Below, piece by piece: positions 7,311 to 15,795 of a stretch of DNA of 64,000 bases; within the stretch, counting starts at the first letter, position 1, and each line of letters begins with the position of its first letter. Below the pieces are notes generated by a model that saw only the letters and a program-made list of their open reading frames with translations, had not been told where the DNA came from and did no database searches. The position numbers and the translations under genes are program-made. This DNA comes from Bradyrhizobium ottawaense (GTDB lineage Bacteria > Pseudomonadota > Alphaproteobacteria > Rhizobiales > Xanthobacteraceae): the NCBI RefSeq assembly GCF_900099825.1, contig NZ_LT629693.1, forward strand, positions 4,599,001-4,663,000, in the 5' to 3' direction.

Positions 7311-8462
7311 ATGAAGAAGGCTCTTCTGTCCGCAGCGGCCGTCGTGGCGGCACTCGCGCTAACAGGCTCGCCGGCGCTGGCGCAGACCAATGAAATCACC
7401 ATTGGCATCTCGATTTCGACCACCGGGCCGGCTGCGGCGCTCGGCATTCCCGAGCGCAACGCGCTGGATTTCGTGCCGAAGGAAATCGGCGGCGTGCCGC
7501 TCAAGCTGATCGTGCTGGACGACGGTGGCGATCCGACCGCGGCCACTACCAATGCGCGCCGCTTCGTCACCGAATCCAAGGCCGACATCATCATGGGCTC
7601 CTGCACCACGCCGCCGACGATTGCGGTGTCGACGGTCGCCAATGAAGCCGCCATTCCGCATTTCGGCCTGGCGCCGTTCCCGATCAACGAGGCGCGCATG
7701 AAGTGGTCGGTCGACCTGCCGCAGTCGATCCCGATCATGGGCAAGGTGCTGTACGAGCACATGCGGGCGCACAATATCAAGACCGTCGGCTATATCGGCT
7801 ACTCCGATTCCTACGGCGACCTCTGGGTCAACGACTTCAAGGCCCAGGGCGTGCCGATGGGTATGACCATGATCGACGAGGAGCGTTTTGCGCGGCCGGA
7901 TACCTCGGTCGCCGGCCAGGTGCTAAAACTCGTCGCCGCCAATCCCGACGCGATCCTGATCGGCGCGTCCGGCACCGCCGCGGCCTTGCCGCAGACGGCG
8001 CTGCGCGAGCGCGGCTACAAGGGGCTGATCTACCAGACCCATGGCGCCGCCAGCATGGACTTCATCCGCATCGCGGGTGCGGCCGCGGAAGGCGTGATCA
8101 TGTCGGCGGGTCCGGTGATGTCGCCGGAAACCCAGGCCGACAGCGCGCTGACCAAGAAGCCGGGCCTGACGCTCAACACCGCCTATGAAGCCAAATACGG
8201 CGCCAACAGCCGCAGCCAGTTCGCCGGTCATTCCTACGATGCGTTCGAAGTGCTCAAGCGCATCATTCCGGTGGCGCTGAAGGCCGGCAAGCCCGGCACG
8301 CCGGAATTCCGCGAGGGAATCCGTCAGGCCTTGATCTCCGAAAGGGAAATCGTCGCGACCCAGGGCGTCTACAACTGGACCGAAAAAGACCGCTACGGCC
8401 TGGATGACCGCTCGCGCATCCTCCTGACCGTGAAGGACGGCAAGTACGTCCCGGCGATGTGA
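7311..8462 (+). CDS. couP: Branched-chain-type ABC transporter substrate-binding protein (CouP-like)
   Basis: Periplasmic receptor of an ABC importer (type I periplasmic binding fold, Leu/Ile/Val family), 383 residues. A clear Sec signal peptide (KKALLSAAAVVAALALTG...) ends in ALA before QTNEITIG, where the mature protein begins. The consensus GGGAGG site ends seven bases before the ATG. It lies directly after the coumarate catabolic genes and shares this locus with livFGHM-type genes at 12078-15618, which lack another receptor. In R. palustris the equivalent protein (CouP) binds p-coumarate and related aromatic acids (known from memory), so the same ligand class is inferred. A terminator follows the gene. 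Confidence 0.8.
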   Translation: MKKALLSAAAVVAALALTGSPALAQTNEITIGISISTTGPAAALGIPERNALDFVPKEIGGVPLKLIVLDDGGDPTAATTNARRFVTESKADIIMGSCTTPPTIAVSTVANEAAIPHFGLAPFPINEARMKWSVDLPQSIPIMGKVLYEHMRAHNIKTVGYIGYSDSYGDLWVNDFKAQGVPMGMTMIDEERFARPDTSVAGQVLKLVAANPDAILIGASGTAAALPQTALRERGYKGLIYQTHGAASMDFIRIAGAAAEGVIMSAGPVMSPETQADSALTKKPGLTLNTAYEAKYGANSRSQFAGHSYDAFEVLKRIIPVALKAGKPGTPEFREGIRQALISEREIVATQGVYNWTEKDRYGLDDRSRILLTVKDGKYVPAM

Positions 8463-8505
8463 GCTGAGGAGCGAGATGGCGTGACTTCTCACGTCCGCTA
8501 AACAC

Positions 8506-8539
8506 AAGGGCCGGCTCTCTCAGAGAGTCGGCTCTTTTC
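8506..8539 (+). terminator. Rho-independent terminator after the receptor gene
   Basis: GCCGGCTCTCT and AGAGAGTCGGC form a stem with one G-U pair and a minimal loop, followed by CTCTTTTCT. It ends the operon that begins with the crotonase. The family A repeat starts at the T-run. Confidence 0.75.
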
Positions 8540-9013
8540 TTACCCTCCCCTGGAGGGGGAGGGTCGACGCTCATGCAATGAGCGGCGGGGTGGGGTGACA
8601 GTCTATCGTCGTCGGCTGTGTTTCAGTGGCTGGATTCCAGAAGCGGATGACGCGATATCCTTGCTGTTCGAGCCAAAGCTGTCTTTCGTTGTCGCGCGCG
8701 GCTGTCTCGTCATCATTATGATGCCCACCGTCGAGCTCAATAATCAGCCGCTTTGCGGGGCAGAAGAAATCGACGACGTAAGGGCCGATCGGTGTCTGAC
8801 GCCGGAAGTGCGTCCCGTCGACGGGAAGCTCTTTCAGTGCGCGCCAAAGCATTCGCTCATGTGGCGTGGTGTTGGCTCGAAGCTTCTTGGCTACTGCTCG
8901 GCGTATGGCAGTCGAGACCATGATCATCTCGCTCGCGGATAGATCACCCCACCCCGTCTCACATGTCGCCCCGCTCCATGTGAGCCGACCCTCCCCCTCC
9001 AGGGGAGGGTGAA
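8540..9013. mobile_element. DUF559 gene bracketed by inverted copies of repeat family A
   Basis: The left copy (8540-8600, TTACCCTCCCCTGGAGGGGG ... GGGGTGGGGTGA) and the right copy (8941-9013, the same elements in inverse order and complement) enclose a short endonuclease gene. Both ends of the open frame run into the repeats. The same inverted pair occurs without a gene at 36646-36835 and 42714-42896. A mobile or formerly mobile unit is inference: no target-site duplication was recognised and no transposase is present. Confidence 0.45.
8571..8927 (-). CDS. DUF559 family protein (Vsr/PD-(D/E)XK-like endonuclease)
   Basis: Short protein of 118 residues with a DUF559 domain, related to very-short-patch-repair and restriction-endonuclease folds. 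Key visible parts are the basic N-terminal helix with TPHERMLWRALKELP, then FRRQTPIGPYVVDFFCPAKRLIIELDGGHH with the acidic residues expected of the nuclease core, and the closing YRVIRFWN. The frame is open upstream to 9041, but that stretch is encoded by the flanking repeat, so I start at the ATG at 8927 (8921 is also possible). The last nine residues and the stop codon also lie in a repeat copy. Function is not established; such genes recur in this bacterial group next to the same repeat. Confidence 0.7.
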   Translation of the reverse strand: MIMVSTAIRRAVAKKLRANTTPHERMLWRALKELPVDGTHFRRQTPIGPYVVDFFCPAKRLIIELDGGHHNDDETAARDNERQLWLEQQGYRVIRFWNPATETQPTTIDCHPTPPLIA

Positions 9014-9055
9014 GTGGAGCGCAATCCCAAGGCGAGCGCAAGCAGCGCTAAAACG

Positions 9056-9090
9056 GCGCTCAAACCTCCATGTTAGGTGAGCGCTTTTTT
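9056..9090 (+). terminator. Terminator-like hairpin with T6 tail
   Basis: GCGCTCA and TGAGCGC pair around an inner CCT/AGG stem and are followed by TTTTTT. No plus-strand gene ends close by, so it would stop read-through or is a relic of a gene that preceded the repeat. Repeat A3 begins right at the T-run. Confidence 0.55.
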
Positions 9091-9180
9091 CTTACCCTGC
9101 CCTGGAGGGGTCGAGACGAGCGTAGCTCGCTCTTGGGTCGACGCTCATGTAATGAGCGGCGGGCTGGGGTGACGGTCTAT
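9091..9180 (+). repeat. Repeat family A, single copy (A3)
   Basis: TTACCCTGCCCTGGAGGGG, an ACGAGCGTAGCTCGCTC arm, then GAGCGGCGGGCTGGGGTGAC. It is the same element as at 8540 in the same orientation, without a partner. A further half copy (ACCTTCCCCCTCCAGGGG region) lies at about 12026-12056, upstream of the GGDEF-EAL gene. Confidence 0.7.
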
Positions 9181-9200
9181 CGCCAAGGATAGTGTCTACG

Positions 9201-11840
9201 CTATGCCGATCGCTTGCCAGCAATGCCGGGAAGCGGCGTTTCACGCGGTTGCGGCAGCGACTGGCTGAGGCGCCGGAGCATGGTGCTGGCCTGCTCCACC
9301 GCATGGTCCAGCAGCCAGCGCTCGAACGCCTCGGGCGGCAAAGCGGGGGCGAACAGATATCCCTGAACGACGTCGCAGCCGAGCGTCTTCAGCACGTTGC
9401 GCTGGGCCTCGGTTTCGACGCCTTCGGCGACCACGGTCATCCCAAGACTCTGGCCGACGCGGACCACGGCGGTGGCGACCGCCAGTGCGCTGGCGTCGCG
9501 TTCGATGTCGCGCATGAAGGCGCGGTCGATCTTCAATTCGCGGATCGGCAAATGTGCCAGCCGGCTCAGGCTCGAATAGCCGGTTCCGAAATCGTCGAGC
9601 GACAATCCGACGCCGAGCTCGCGTATCGCATTCATGGTTTCGATCGCCACCGAGCGCTCTTTCATCAGCACGCTTTCGGTGATCTCGAGCATCAAGGCTT
9701 CCGGCGGCAGGCCGTTGGTCGCGAGGTTTTCGGCGACGACAGCCGCGAGATTCCGGTTCTGAAAATTGATCGGCGACAGATTGACCGACACGCATGGCAC
9801 GTCGAGCCCCGCGCGGCGCCAAGCGGCCAGTTGCCGGCAGGCCTCGCGGATCGACCACATCCCGATCTGCTCGATCAGGCCGCATTCTTCCGCCAGCCGG
9901 ATAAACTTCAGCGGCGGTACCTCGCCGAGCACCGGGTCGTGCCAGCGCGCCAGGGCCTCGGCGCCGTAGATGGAGCCGTCGACCGTGCGGGTCTGCGGCT
10001 GGTAATGCAGCTTCAGTGCGTCGTTGGCGATGGCATTGCGCAAGGCGGCGATGTGGATCAGCCGCTGCTCGTCGAGCCGGTTCATGTCGACGCTGAAGAA
10101 GCGATAGGTGGCGCGGCCGGCCTGCTTGGCCTTGTACATCGCCGCGTCGGCCTGCTGCATCAGCGTATCGATATCGGTGGCGTTGTCCGGATAGACGCTG
10201 ATGCCCATGCTGGCGGAGATCGGCACCTGCCTGTCTCCAAGCCGCAACGGCGACGTCAGCGCCTCGGTGATTTCGGAGGCGATCAGTGAGGCTCTGGCGG
10301 GATCGCCATTCGGCAAAACGATCACGAATTCGTCGCCACCCAGGCGTCCCAGCATGTCGCCCGGCTGAATCCGGGCGCGCAGACGCCGTGTCAACTCCAC
10401 CAGCAACTCATCTCCGGCCGAGTGCCCAAGCGTATCGTTGACGTCCTTGAAATGATCGAGATCGAGGAACAGCAAGGCGACATTTTGTCCGTCATGGCAG
10501 CCTTTGATCGCGTGGTCGATCAGATGACGCAACTGGGCACGGTTGGGCAGGCCGGTCAGCATGTCGTGATAGGCGAGCCGGGCGATCTGGGCCCGGGCTT
10601 CCTTGCGTTCGATCGCCAGCGCGCCGAGATGAACGCAGGCTTCGACGATGCGCTGATGCCAGCGGCTGGGTGCGCGGCATTCCCTGAAATAAAACGCAAA
10701 GGTTCCGATCACGCGGCCGTCCTTGGCCTTGATCGGCGTCGACCAGCAGGCTTTCAGGCCGGCTGCCAGCGGCATGGCCTTGAACGGCTGCCAGCGCGGA
10801 TCGGTGTCGATATTGTCGGCCAGCACCGCTCTGCCGTAATAGGCCGCCGAACCGCACGAGCCGATCTCCGGCCCGATGGCGACGCCGTCGAGCGCGCGGG
10901 AATATTCCGCAGGCAGACTCGGGCCACCCAGCGGGTGGATCAGTCCGTCGGCGTCAACGTGCAGGACCGAAGAGACGACATCGGGCGCGATGATTTCGAC
11001 ACGCCGGCAAAGCCGGTCGGAAATTTCCGTGATCGGGACCTCGTCGGCCAGCGCACCCATGATGAGCTGTTGCAGCGATCTCAACTGCCTGGTCTCGCTG
11101 ATATCGGTCAGCAGGCCGAAAATGTATTTGATCCGCCCGCGCTCATTGCGAAACGCTTTTACGGTGATCGACAGCCAGATCTCGTCGCCATTCCGGTCGT
11201 AGGCGAGGATTTCCTCGTCGCCGTCGTCTCTAGCGCCGATCCGCCGTCGCAACCTCGACAGTGCGGCGCGGTCGGAGTGCGGCCCGGCGAGCAACTGGCC
11301 GACTTGCCGCCCCATGACTTCCTCAGGCGAATATCCGAACAAGCCGGCGAAGGCGGCGTTGGTGTAGACGATTCCAAGGCTGCGATCGGTGACGACGACC
11401 CCACGGTTGGTCTTGTCGGCCACCAGATTGAGCAGAGCCATCTTGTCGCGTCGTGCGATATCGACGGTGATATCCCTGACGAAAGCCATGGTGTTGACGT
11501 TGCCGTCGATCGCGACGCGCGACACCGACAGCGCAACGCGAATGGGTCGGCCGTCTCGATGGTGGATCGTGATCTCGGAGTCGCGCTTTCGCACGGGCCG
11601 ACCGCTGGCCGCCTGATCCGCCGCGGCAATTTGCCGGAGTTGGTGATCGTACAGCCCGAAAAGGTCGGCATCGCGGCCCAGGACCTCGGCGCGGGAAAAT
11701 CCCCAGATACGCTCGGCCGCCGCATTGAAATGGCGCACGCGGCGGTCGCTGTCGACAATGACGACGGCGTCGCTGGCCTGCTCAAGTGCTGCGAGCAGGA
11801 ACTCGGGTGTTTCAACCGCGGGGCAATCGTCGGCGCGCAT
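9201..11840 (-). CDS. PAS-PAS-GAF-GGDEF-EAL cyclic-di-GMP signalling protein
   Basis: Cytoplasmic 879-residue protein that could both make and degrade cyclic di-GMP. Domains in order: PAS at about 12-125, a second PAS at about 140-250 (YTNAAFAGLFGYSPEEVMG), a GAF domain at about 270-410, GGDEF with an intact motif at 501-505, and EAL with intact EALARW at 628-633. DDFGTGYSSL and KIDRAFM, needed for phosphodiesterase activity, follow. No transmembrane segment is seen. The inhibitory RxxD site expected five residues before GGDEF reads QPGD, so product inhibition through that site is probably lost. The gene stands alone inside the coumarate transport cluster; the PAS and GAF domains suggest small-molecule or redox input. 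Confidence 0.9.
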   Translation of the reverse strand: MRADDCPAVETPEFLLAALEQASDAVVIVDSDRRVRHFNAAAERIWGFSRAEVLGRDADLFGLYDHQLRQIAAADQAASGRPVRKRDSEITIHHRDGRPIRVALSVSRVAIDGNVNTMAFVRDITVDIARRDKMALLNLVADKTNRGVVVTDRSLGIVYTNAAFAGLFGYSPEEVMGRQVGQLLAGPHSDRAALSRLRRRIGARDDGDEEILAYDRNGDEIWLSITVKAFRNERGRIKYIFGLLTDISETRQLRSLQQLIMGALADEVPITEISDRLCRRVEIIAPDVVSSVLHVDADGLIHPLGGPSLPAEYSRALDGVAIGPEIGSCGSAAYYGRAVLADNIDTDPRWQPFKAMPLAAGLKACWSTPIKAKDGRVIGTFAFYFRECRAPSRWHQRIVEACVHLGALAIERKEARAQIARLAYHDMLTGLPNRAQLRHLIDHAIKGCHDGQNVALLFLDLDHFKDVNDTLGHSAGDELLVELTRRLRARIQPGDMLGRLGGDEFVIVLPNGDPARASLIASEITEALTSPLRLGDRQVPISASMGISVYPDNATDIDTLMQQADAAMYKAKQAGRATYRFFSVDMNRLDEQRLIHIAALRNAIANDALKLHYQPQTRTVDGSIYGAEALARWHDPVLGEVPPLKFIRLAEECGLIEQIGMWSIREACRQLAAWRRAGLDVPCVSVNLSPINFQNRNLAAVVAENLATNGLPPEALMLEITESVLMKERSVAIETMNAIRELGVGLSLDDFGTGYSSLSRLAHLPIRELKIDRAFMRDIERDASALAVATAVVRVGQSLGMTVVAEGVETEAQRNVLKTLGCDVVQGYLFAPALPPEAFERWLLDHAVEQASTMLRRLSQSLPQPRETPLPGIAGKRSA

Positions 11841-12077
11841 CGTCTGACCTTGGGCTCGTCGGTCTCCGTCGGCGTTCGGTGCCGACCGGTAGCTGACTAC
11901 ATTTTCGCAAGGTTAGGGTTCGGAGAGTGTTCAGGAAGTTCTTCGATGCAACGACGCCGGGCGAAACCGGGATTATGCTTAAGAATGTATTAGGAGCCGC
12001 CGGCCTGCGCAGGGAGAATGACGTTCTCTTACCTTCCCCCTCCAGGGGAGGGTGAAAGCGGGGAAGGTGGAACCGCG

Positions 12078-12806
12078 CTAGACCGCGCTCTCGCCTTCGT
12101 GCTGGAAGCCGAGGTAGCTCGCCGCGACGCGCTTGTTGGCGGCGATGTCTTTCGCGGTTCCGTTCAGGATAAATTCGCCGAGCTCCATCACATAGGCACG
12201 GTCTGCGATCTGCAGCGCGGCCTGTGCATTCTGCTCGACCAGCAGTACCGACACGCCGGCGGCGCGCAGTTCGCCGATGGTGCGGAAGATGTCGGCGACG
12301 ATGATCGGCGCTAGGCCAAGACTAGGCTCGTCCAGCATCAGCAGTTTCGGCGCGCCCATCAGCGCGCGGCCCATCGCCAGCATCTGCTGCTCGCCGCCGG
12401 ACAGCGTGCCGGCGAGCTGCTTGCGCCGCTCCTTCAGCCGCGGAAACAGCGTGTAGACCCGTTCGAACGATCTCAGCGCGACGGTCGCGATCCGGAACGC
12501 ACCGAGCTGCAAATTGTCCTCGACATTCATGGTGCCGAACAACTCGCGATGTTCGGGCACCAGGCAAAGGCCCGCCGCGACGCGGTCCTCGATGTCGAGC
12601 GGGGCCATGTCGTTGCCGGCAAAGGCCGCCTGGCCCTTCAGCGGCAGGATGCCCATGATGGCGTTCAACAGCGTGGTCTTGCCGGCGCCATTGGCGCCGA
12701 TGATGGTGACGATCTCGTTGTCGGCGACGTCGAGCGACACCGAGCGCACGGCTTCGACCTTGCCGTAGGAAACATGGACGTCGGCGACCGACAGCAGCGC
12801 GCTCAT
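12078..12806 (-). CDS. Branched-chain-type ABC transporter ATP-binding protein (LivF-like)
   Basis: Cytoplasmic ATPase subunit of an ABC importer, 242 residues. It has the Walker A motif GANGAGKTT, the signature LSGGEQQML and the Walker B region LLMLDEPSLGLAP, followed by the switch histidine position occupied by Q in VEQNAQ, as usual in LivF. The reading frame is open further upstream, but the ATG at 12806 gives the normal family start ([15 protein letters not shown]) and overlaps the stop of the preceding fusion gene as ATGA, so translation is coupled. Together with the next two genes it forms the transporter for the CouP-like receptor. Confidence 0.88.
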   Translation of the reverse strand: MSALLSVADVHVSYGKVEAVRSVSLDVADNEIVTIIGANGAGKTTLLNAIMGILPLKGQAAFAGNDMAPLDIEDRVAAGLCLVPEHRELFGTMNVEDNLQLGAFRIATVALRSFERVYTLFPRLKERRKQLAGTLSGGEQQMLAMGRALMGAPKLLMLDEPSLGLAPIIVADIFRTIGELRAAGVSVLLVEQNAQAALQIADRAYVMELGEFILNGTAKDIAANKRVAASYLGFQHEGESAV

Positions 12807-14572
12807 GCGGTCGCTCCCAGATAGGCTTTGATCACATCGGGATTGGTCTTGATCGCGGCAGGCGCGCCTTCGGCGATCTTGGTGCCGAAATCGAGCACCA
12901 CGATGCGGTCGGCGAGGTCCATCACAAAGCCCATGTCGTGCTCGACCAGCAGCACCGACATGCCGCCGTCGCGCAGTTGACGAAGCAGCGCGGCAAGCCG
13001 CTGCTTCTCCATGTGGCGCAGGCCGGCGGCGGGCTCGTCGAGCAGCAGCAGCAGCGGATCGACGCATAGCGCGCGGGCGATTTCGACGATGCGCTGCTGG
13101 CCGAGCGACAGGCTTCCGGCGAGCTGGTCGATCTGGTCGCCGAGGCCGACGCGCTCGATCTGGCGCGCGGCTTCCGCCAGCAGTCGCGCCTCGTCGGCAC
13201 GGTCGAACCGGAACATGCTCGAGATCGCGCCGGCACTCCCGCGCAGATGCGCGCCGATCGCGACGTTCTCCAGCACGGTCATGTCGGGTACCAGCTTGAC
13301 GTGCTGGAACGTGCGGCTGACGCCGAGCTTGACGATTTCCTGCGGCGGGGCGTTGTCGACCTTCTTGCCGAGCACCGAAATCGTGCCGCCGGTCGTGGTC
13401 AGCACGCCCGTAATCAGGTTGAACGTCGTGCTCTTGCCGGCGCCGTTGGGGCCGATCAAGGCGACGATCTCGCGTGTGTGAACGTCGAACGAGACGTCGT
13501 TGACGGCGATCACGCCGCCGAATTGCTTTCGCGCGTTCTCGATGTGCAGCAGCACCGACGGTGTTGACGGTGCGCGCACGCGGGCAGGGAGCTTGAGCGA
13601 GGTGTCGGGAATCTTGCGGGCCGGCTTGAGCGGCAGCCGCGCCATCAGCCAGGGCCAGACGCCGGTCGGCGCCAGTTGCAACAGGCCGACCAGGAGGATG
13701 CCGAACACGATGGTCTCGAGCTGGCTCTGGCCGCCGAAAATATATGGCAGGTAGCTCTGCAAAACTTCTTTCAGGATCACGACGATCCCGGCGCCGAGTA
13801 CGCCGCCCCAGACATAGCCGGCGCCGCCGACCACCGCGATGAACAGATATTCGATGCCGGCCTGGGCGCCGAACGGCGTCGGATTGGCCGAACGCTGGAA
13901 ATGCGCGTAGAGCCAGCCGGACAGGCCCGCCAGCACCGCCGCATAGATGAACACCAGAAGCTTGGCGCGCGGCGTCTGCACGCCGAAGGCTTCGCCCGCG
14001 ATGTGCCCGCGCCGCAGCGCGCGTATGGCGCGGCCGGTGCGGGAGTCCAGCAGGTTCATCGTCAGCAGCGCCGAGACCAGCACCGCGATCCAGATCGCGA
14101 AATAGATCGTGCCCGGGTCGATCATCCTGAGCGAGCCGATCGAGAGCGGCGGAATGCCCTGAATGCCGTCATTGCGGCCGAGGAATTCCAGCTTGCTGAA
14201 CAAATAAAACAGCCCGATGCCCCAGGCGATGGTGCCGAGCGGCAGGTAATGGCCTGACAGACGCACCGTGACGATGCCAAGCAGCACCGCCGCGATGCCG
14301 CTGACCAGCAGCGACAGCGGCAGCGTCAGCCAGGGTGATAGGCCGTAGGTCGTGGTCAGCACCGCCGTAGTGTAGGCACCGAAGCCGCAGAAGGCGGCCT
14401 GGCCAAATGACGTGAGGCCGCCGACGCCGGTCAGGATCACGAGGCCCATCGCCACCAGCGAAGCGAGGCCGATGTTGTCCAGCAGCACGATCCAGAACGG
14501 CGGCACGCCGGGGATGAACGGGATCGCGGCCATCACAACCGCGAAGATGATGAGGGGAAGCCGCTGCGCCAT
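12803..14572 (-). CDS. ABC transporter permease-ATPase fusion (LivM-LivG-like)
   Basis: One 589-residue polypeptide joining a LivM-type inner-membrane permease (about residues 1-310, eight or so hydrophobic segments, with [12 protein letters not shown] and [12 protein letters not shown]) to a LivG-type ATPase (about 335-589). The ATPase half has Walker [10 protein letters not shown] near residue 372, a signature written LSLGQQ where LSGGQ is usual, and [12 protein letters not shown] as Walker B. The open frame extends upstream to 14983, but the ATG at 14572 gives a normal permease N-terminus. The gene starts five bases after the LivH-like permease gene and ends in an ATGA overlap. Fusion of these two subunits fixes their stoichiometry. 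Confidence 0.85.
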   Translation of the reverse strand: MAQRLPLIIFAVVMAAIPFIPGVPPFWIVLLDNIGLASLVAMGLVILTGVGGLTSFGQAAFCGFGAYTTAVLTTTYGLSPWLTLPLSLLVSGIAAVLLGIVTVRLSGHYLPLGTIAWGIGLFYLFSKLEFLGRNDGIQGIPPLSIGSLRMIDPGTIYFAIWIAVLVSALLTMNLLDSRTGRAIRALRRGHIAGEAFGVQTPRAKLLVFIYAAVLAGLSGWLYAHFQRSANPTPFGAQAGIEYLFIAVVGGAGYVWGGVLGAGIVVILKEVLQSYLPYIFGGQSQLETIVFGILLVGLLQLAPTGVWPWLMARLPLKPARKIPDTSLKLPARVRAPSTPSVLLHIENARKQFGGVIAVNDVSFDVHTREIVALIGPNGAGKSTTFNLITGVLTTTGGTISVLGKKVDNAPPQEIVKLGVSRTFQHVKLVPDMTVLENVAIGAHLRGSAGAISSMFRFDRADEARLLAEAARQIERVGLGDQIDQLAGSLSLGQQRIVEIARALCVDPLLLLLDEPAAGLRHMEKQRLAALLRQLRDGGMSVLLVEHDMGFVMDLADRIVVLDFGTKIAEGAPAAIKTNPDVIKAYLGATA

Positions 14573-14577
14573 GACGG

Positions 14578-15618
14578 TCAATCCTTCTCTTCCTCGACCG
14601 CGGGCGCTGCGAGCGACCGCAGCACCAGTACGGGAAGGATCAGCGTGAAGACGATGACCTCCTTGAAATTGCTGGCGTAGAACGAGGAGAAGGCTTCGAC
14701 GCAGCCGACCAGCAGGGCGGCGATCGCGGTGAGCGGATAGCTGATCAACCCGCCGATGATGGCGGCAATAAAACCTTTCAGGCCGATGAGAAAACCGGTG
14801 TCGTAATAGAGCGTCGTGATCGGCACGATCAGGATGCCCGAGATGGCGCCGATCACGGAGGCGAGCAGGAAGGCGATCTGGCCCGACAGCGTGGTGCGGA
14901 TGCCGACCAGGCGCGCGCCGAGCCGGTTGACGGCGGTGGCGCGCAGCGCCTTGCCCATCAGCGTGAAGCCGAAGAACAGCCACAGGCCAACGATGAAGGC
15001 GATGGTGAGGACATAGACCGCGATGCTCTGGCCGGTGAAGCGCAACGGCCCGATGGTGAGGGCGGCGTTCGACAGCGCCGGTCCGCGCAGGCCTTCGGCG
15101 CCGAAGAACACCAGGCCCAGGCCCTGAAGCGCCAGATGGCAGCCGACCGAGGCGATCAGCAGCACCAGCACCGAAGTGTGCGCCAGCGGCTGGAACGCGA
15201 TGCGATACAGAAACAGTCCGATCGCCGCGACGATCAACAGCGCCAGCGCGATATTGACCGCGACCGGGGTCTTGGGGCTGGCGAAGGCGTAAGTCAGCGC
15301 CAGGATCGCTACCGGAAAAACGATGTTGACCGCAAACGCGCGCGCCACCGGTTTGAGGCGCAGCGATCGCCGGATGGCAAACAGATCGAGCCCGAACGCC
15401 ACCACGCCCATCGCGACCGCGAGCCGCGCCGTGCCCGGCACCTGTCCGGTCGCCAGCATGGCGTAGCTCAGCGCGCCATAGGTGACGAATTCGCCCTGCG
15501 GGATCAGGATGACGCGGGTGACCGCAAACACCAGAACCAGCGCCAGCCCGAGCAACGCATAGATCGCGCCATTGGTGATGCCGTCCTGCAGCAGGAACAG
15601 CATGATCGTCGTGTTCAA
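14578..15618 (-). CDS. Branched-chain-type ABC transporter permease (LivH-like)
   Basis: Inner-membrane permease, 346 residues, first gene of the minus-strand transport operon. It has the LivH opening FLLQDGITNGAIYALLGLALVLVFAVTRVILIPQGEF (a glutamine-glycine-glutamate loop after the first helices) and the cytoplasmic coupling stretch KALRATAVNRLGARLVGI, followed by the GAISGILIVPI helix. It is somewhat longer than E. coli LivH. It lies divergent from the MarR gene, with 177 bases between them holding a long palindrome. From the R. palustris cou locus the operon is expected to serve aromatic acid uptake with the CouP-like receptor. Confidence 0.86.
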   Translation of the reverse strand: MNTTIMLFLLQDGITNGAIYALLGLALVLVFAVTRVILIPQGEFVTYGALSYAMLATGQVPGTARLAVAMGVVAFGLDLFAIRRSLRLKPVARAFAVNIVFPVAILALTYAFASPKTPVAVNIALALLIVAAIGLFLYRIAFQPLAHTSVLVLLIASVGCHLALQGLGLVFFGAEGLRGPALSNAALTIGPLRFTGQSIAVYVLTIAFIVGLWLFFGFTLMGKALRATAVNRLGARLVGIRTTLSGQIAFLLASVIGAISGILIVPITTLYYDTGFLIGLKGFIAAIIGGLISYPLTAIAALLVGCVEAFSSFYASNFKEVIVFTLILPVLVLRSLAAPAVEEEKD

Positions 15619-15705
15619 GACCTGGCGCTCCCCCTCAGGCGTCGAGCCGGCCGCGACCCTGGGCGGTCAGCCGGTCCCCCGATATCGGCAGTTGAAAGCC
15701 GCTGG

Positions 15706-15737
15706 TATTTGATATAATGCATAACAATTATCAAATA
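15706..15737. promoter_or_regulatory. Candidate CouR operator in the divergent permease/MarR promoter region
   Basis: Perfect 9-bp arms TATTTGATA and TATCAAATA are separated by 14 bases. The interior holds CATAACAATT (15720-15729), nine of ten bases identical to the half-site in front of couA. The position between divergent start codons suits autoregulation plus control of the transport operon. Binding is inferred. Confidence 0.6.
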
Positions 15738-15795
15738 TAACATCAAGGCCCGGACCGTCGACGGGACTTCTTATCGGGATTGCGAGCCGCGAGCG

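Noticed and set aside
8928..9041. Longer DUF559 protein starting at 9041
   Set aside because: The added 38 residues are encoded by the family A repeat and include its translated signature, so they are probably not a native N-terminus.
12807..13067. N-terminal extension of the LivF-like ATPase upstream of 12806
   Set aside because: The extra 87 residues are an out-of-frame reading of the preceding fusion gene; the ATG at 12806 with ATGA overlap gives the family start.
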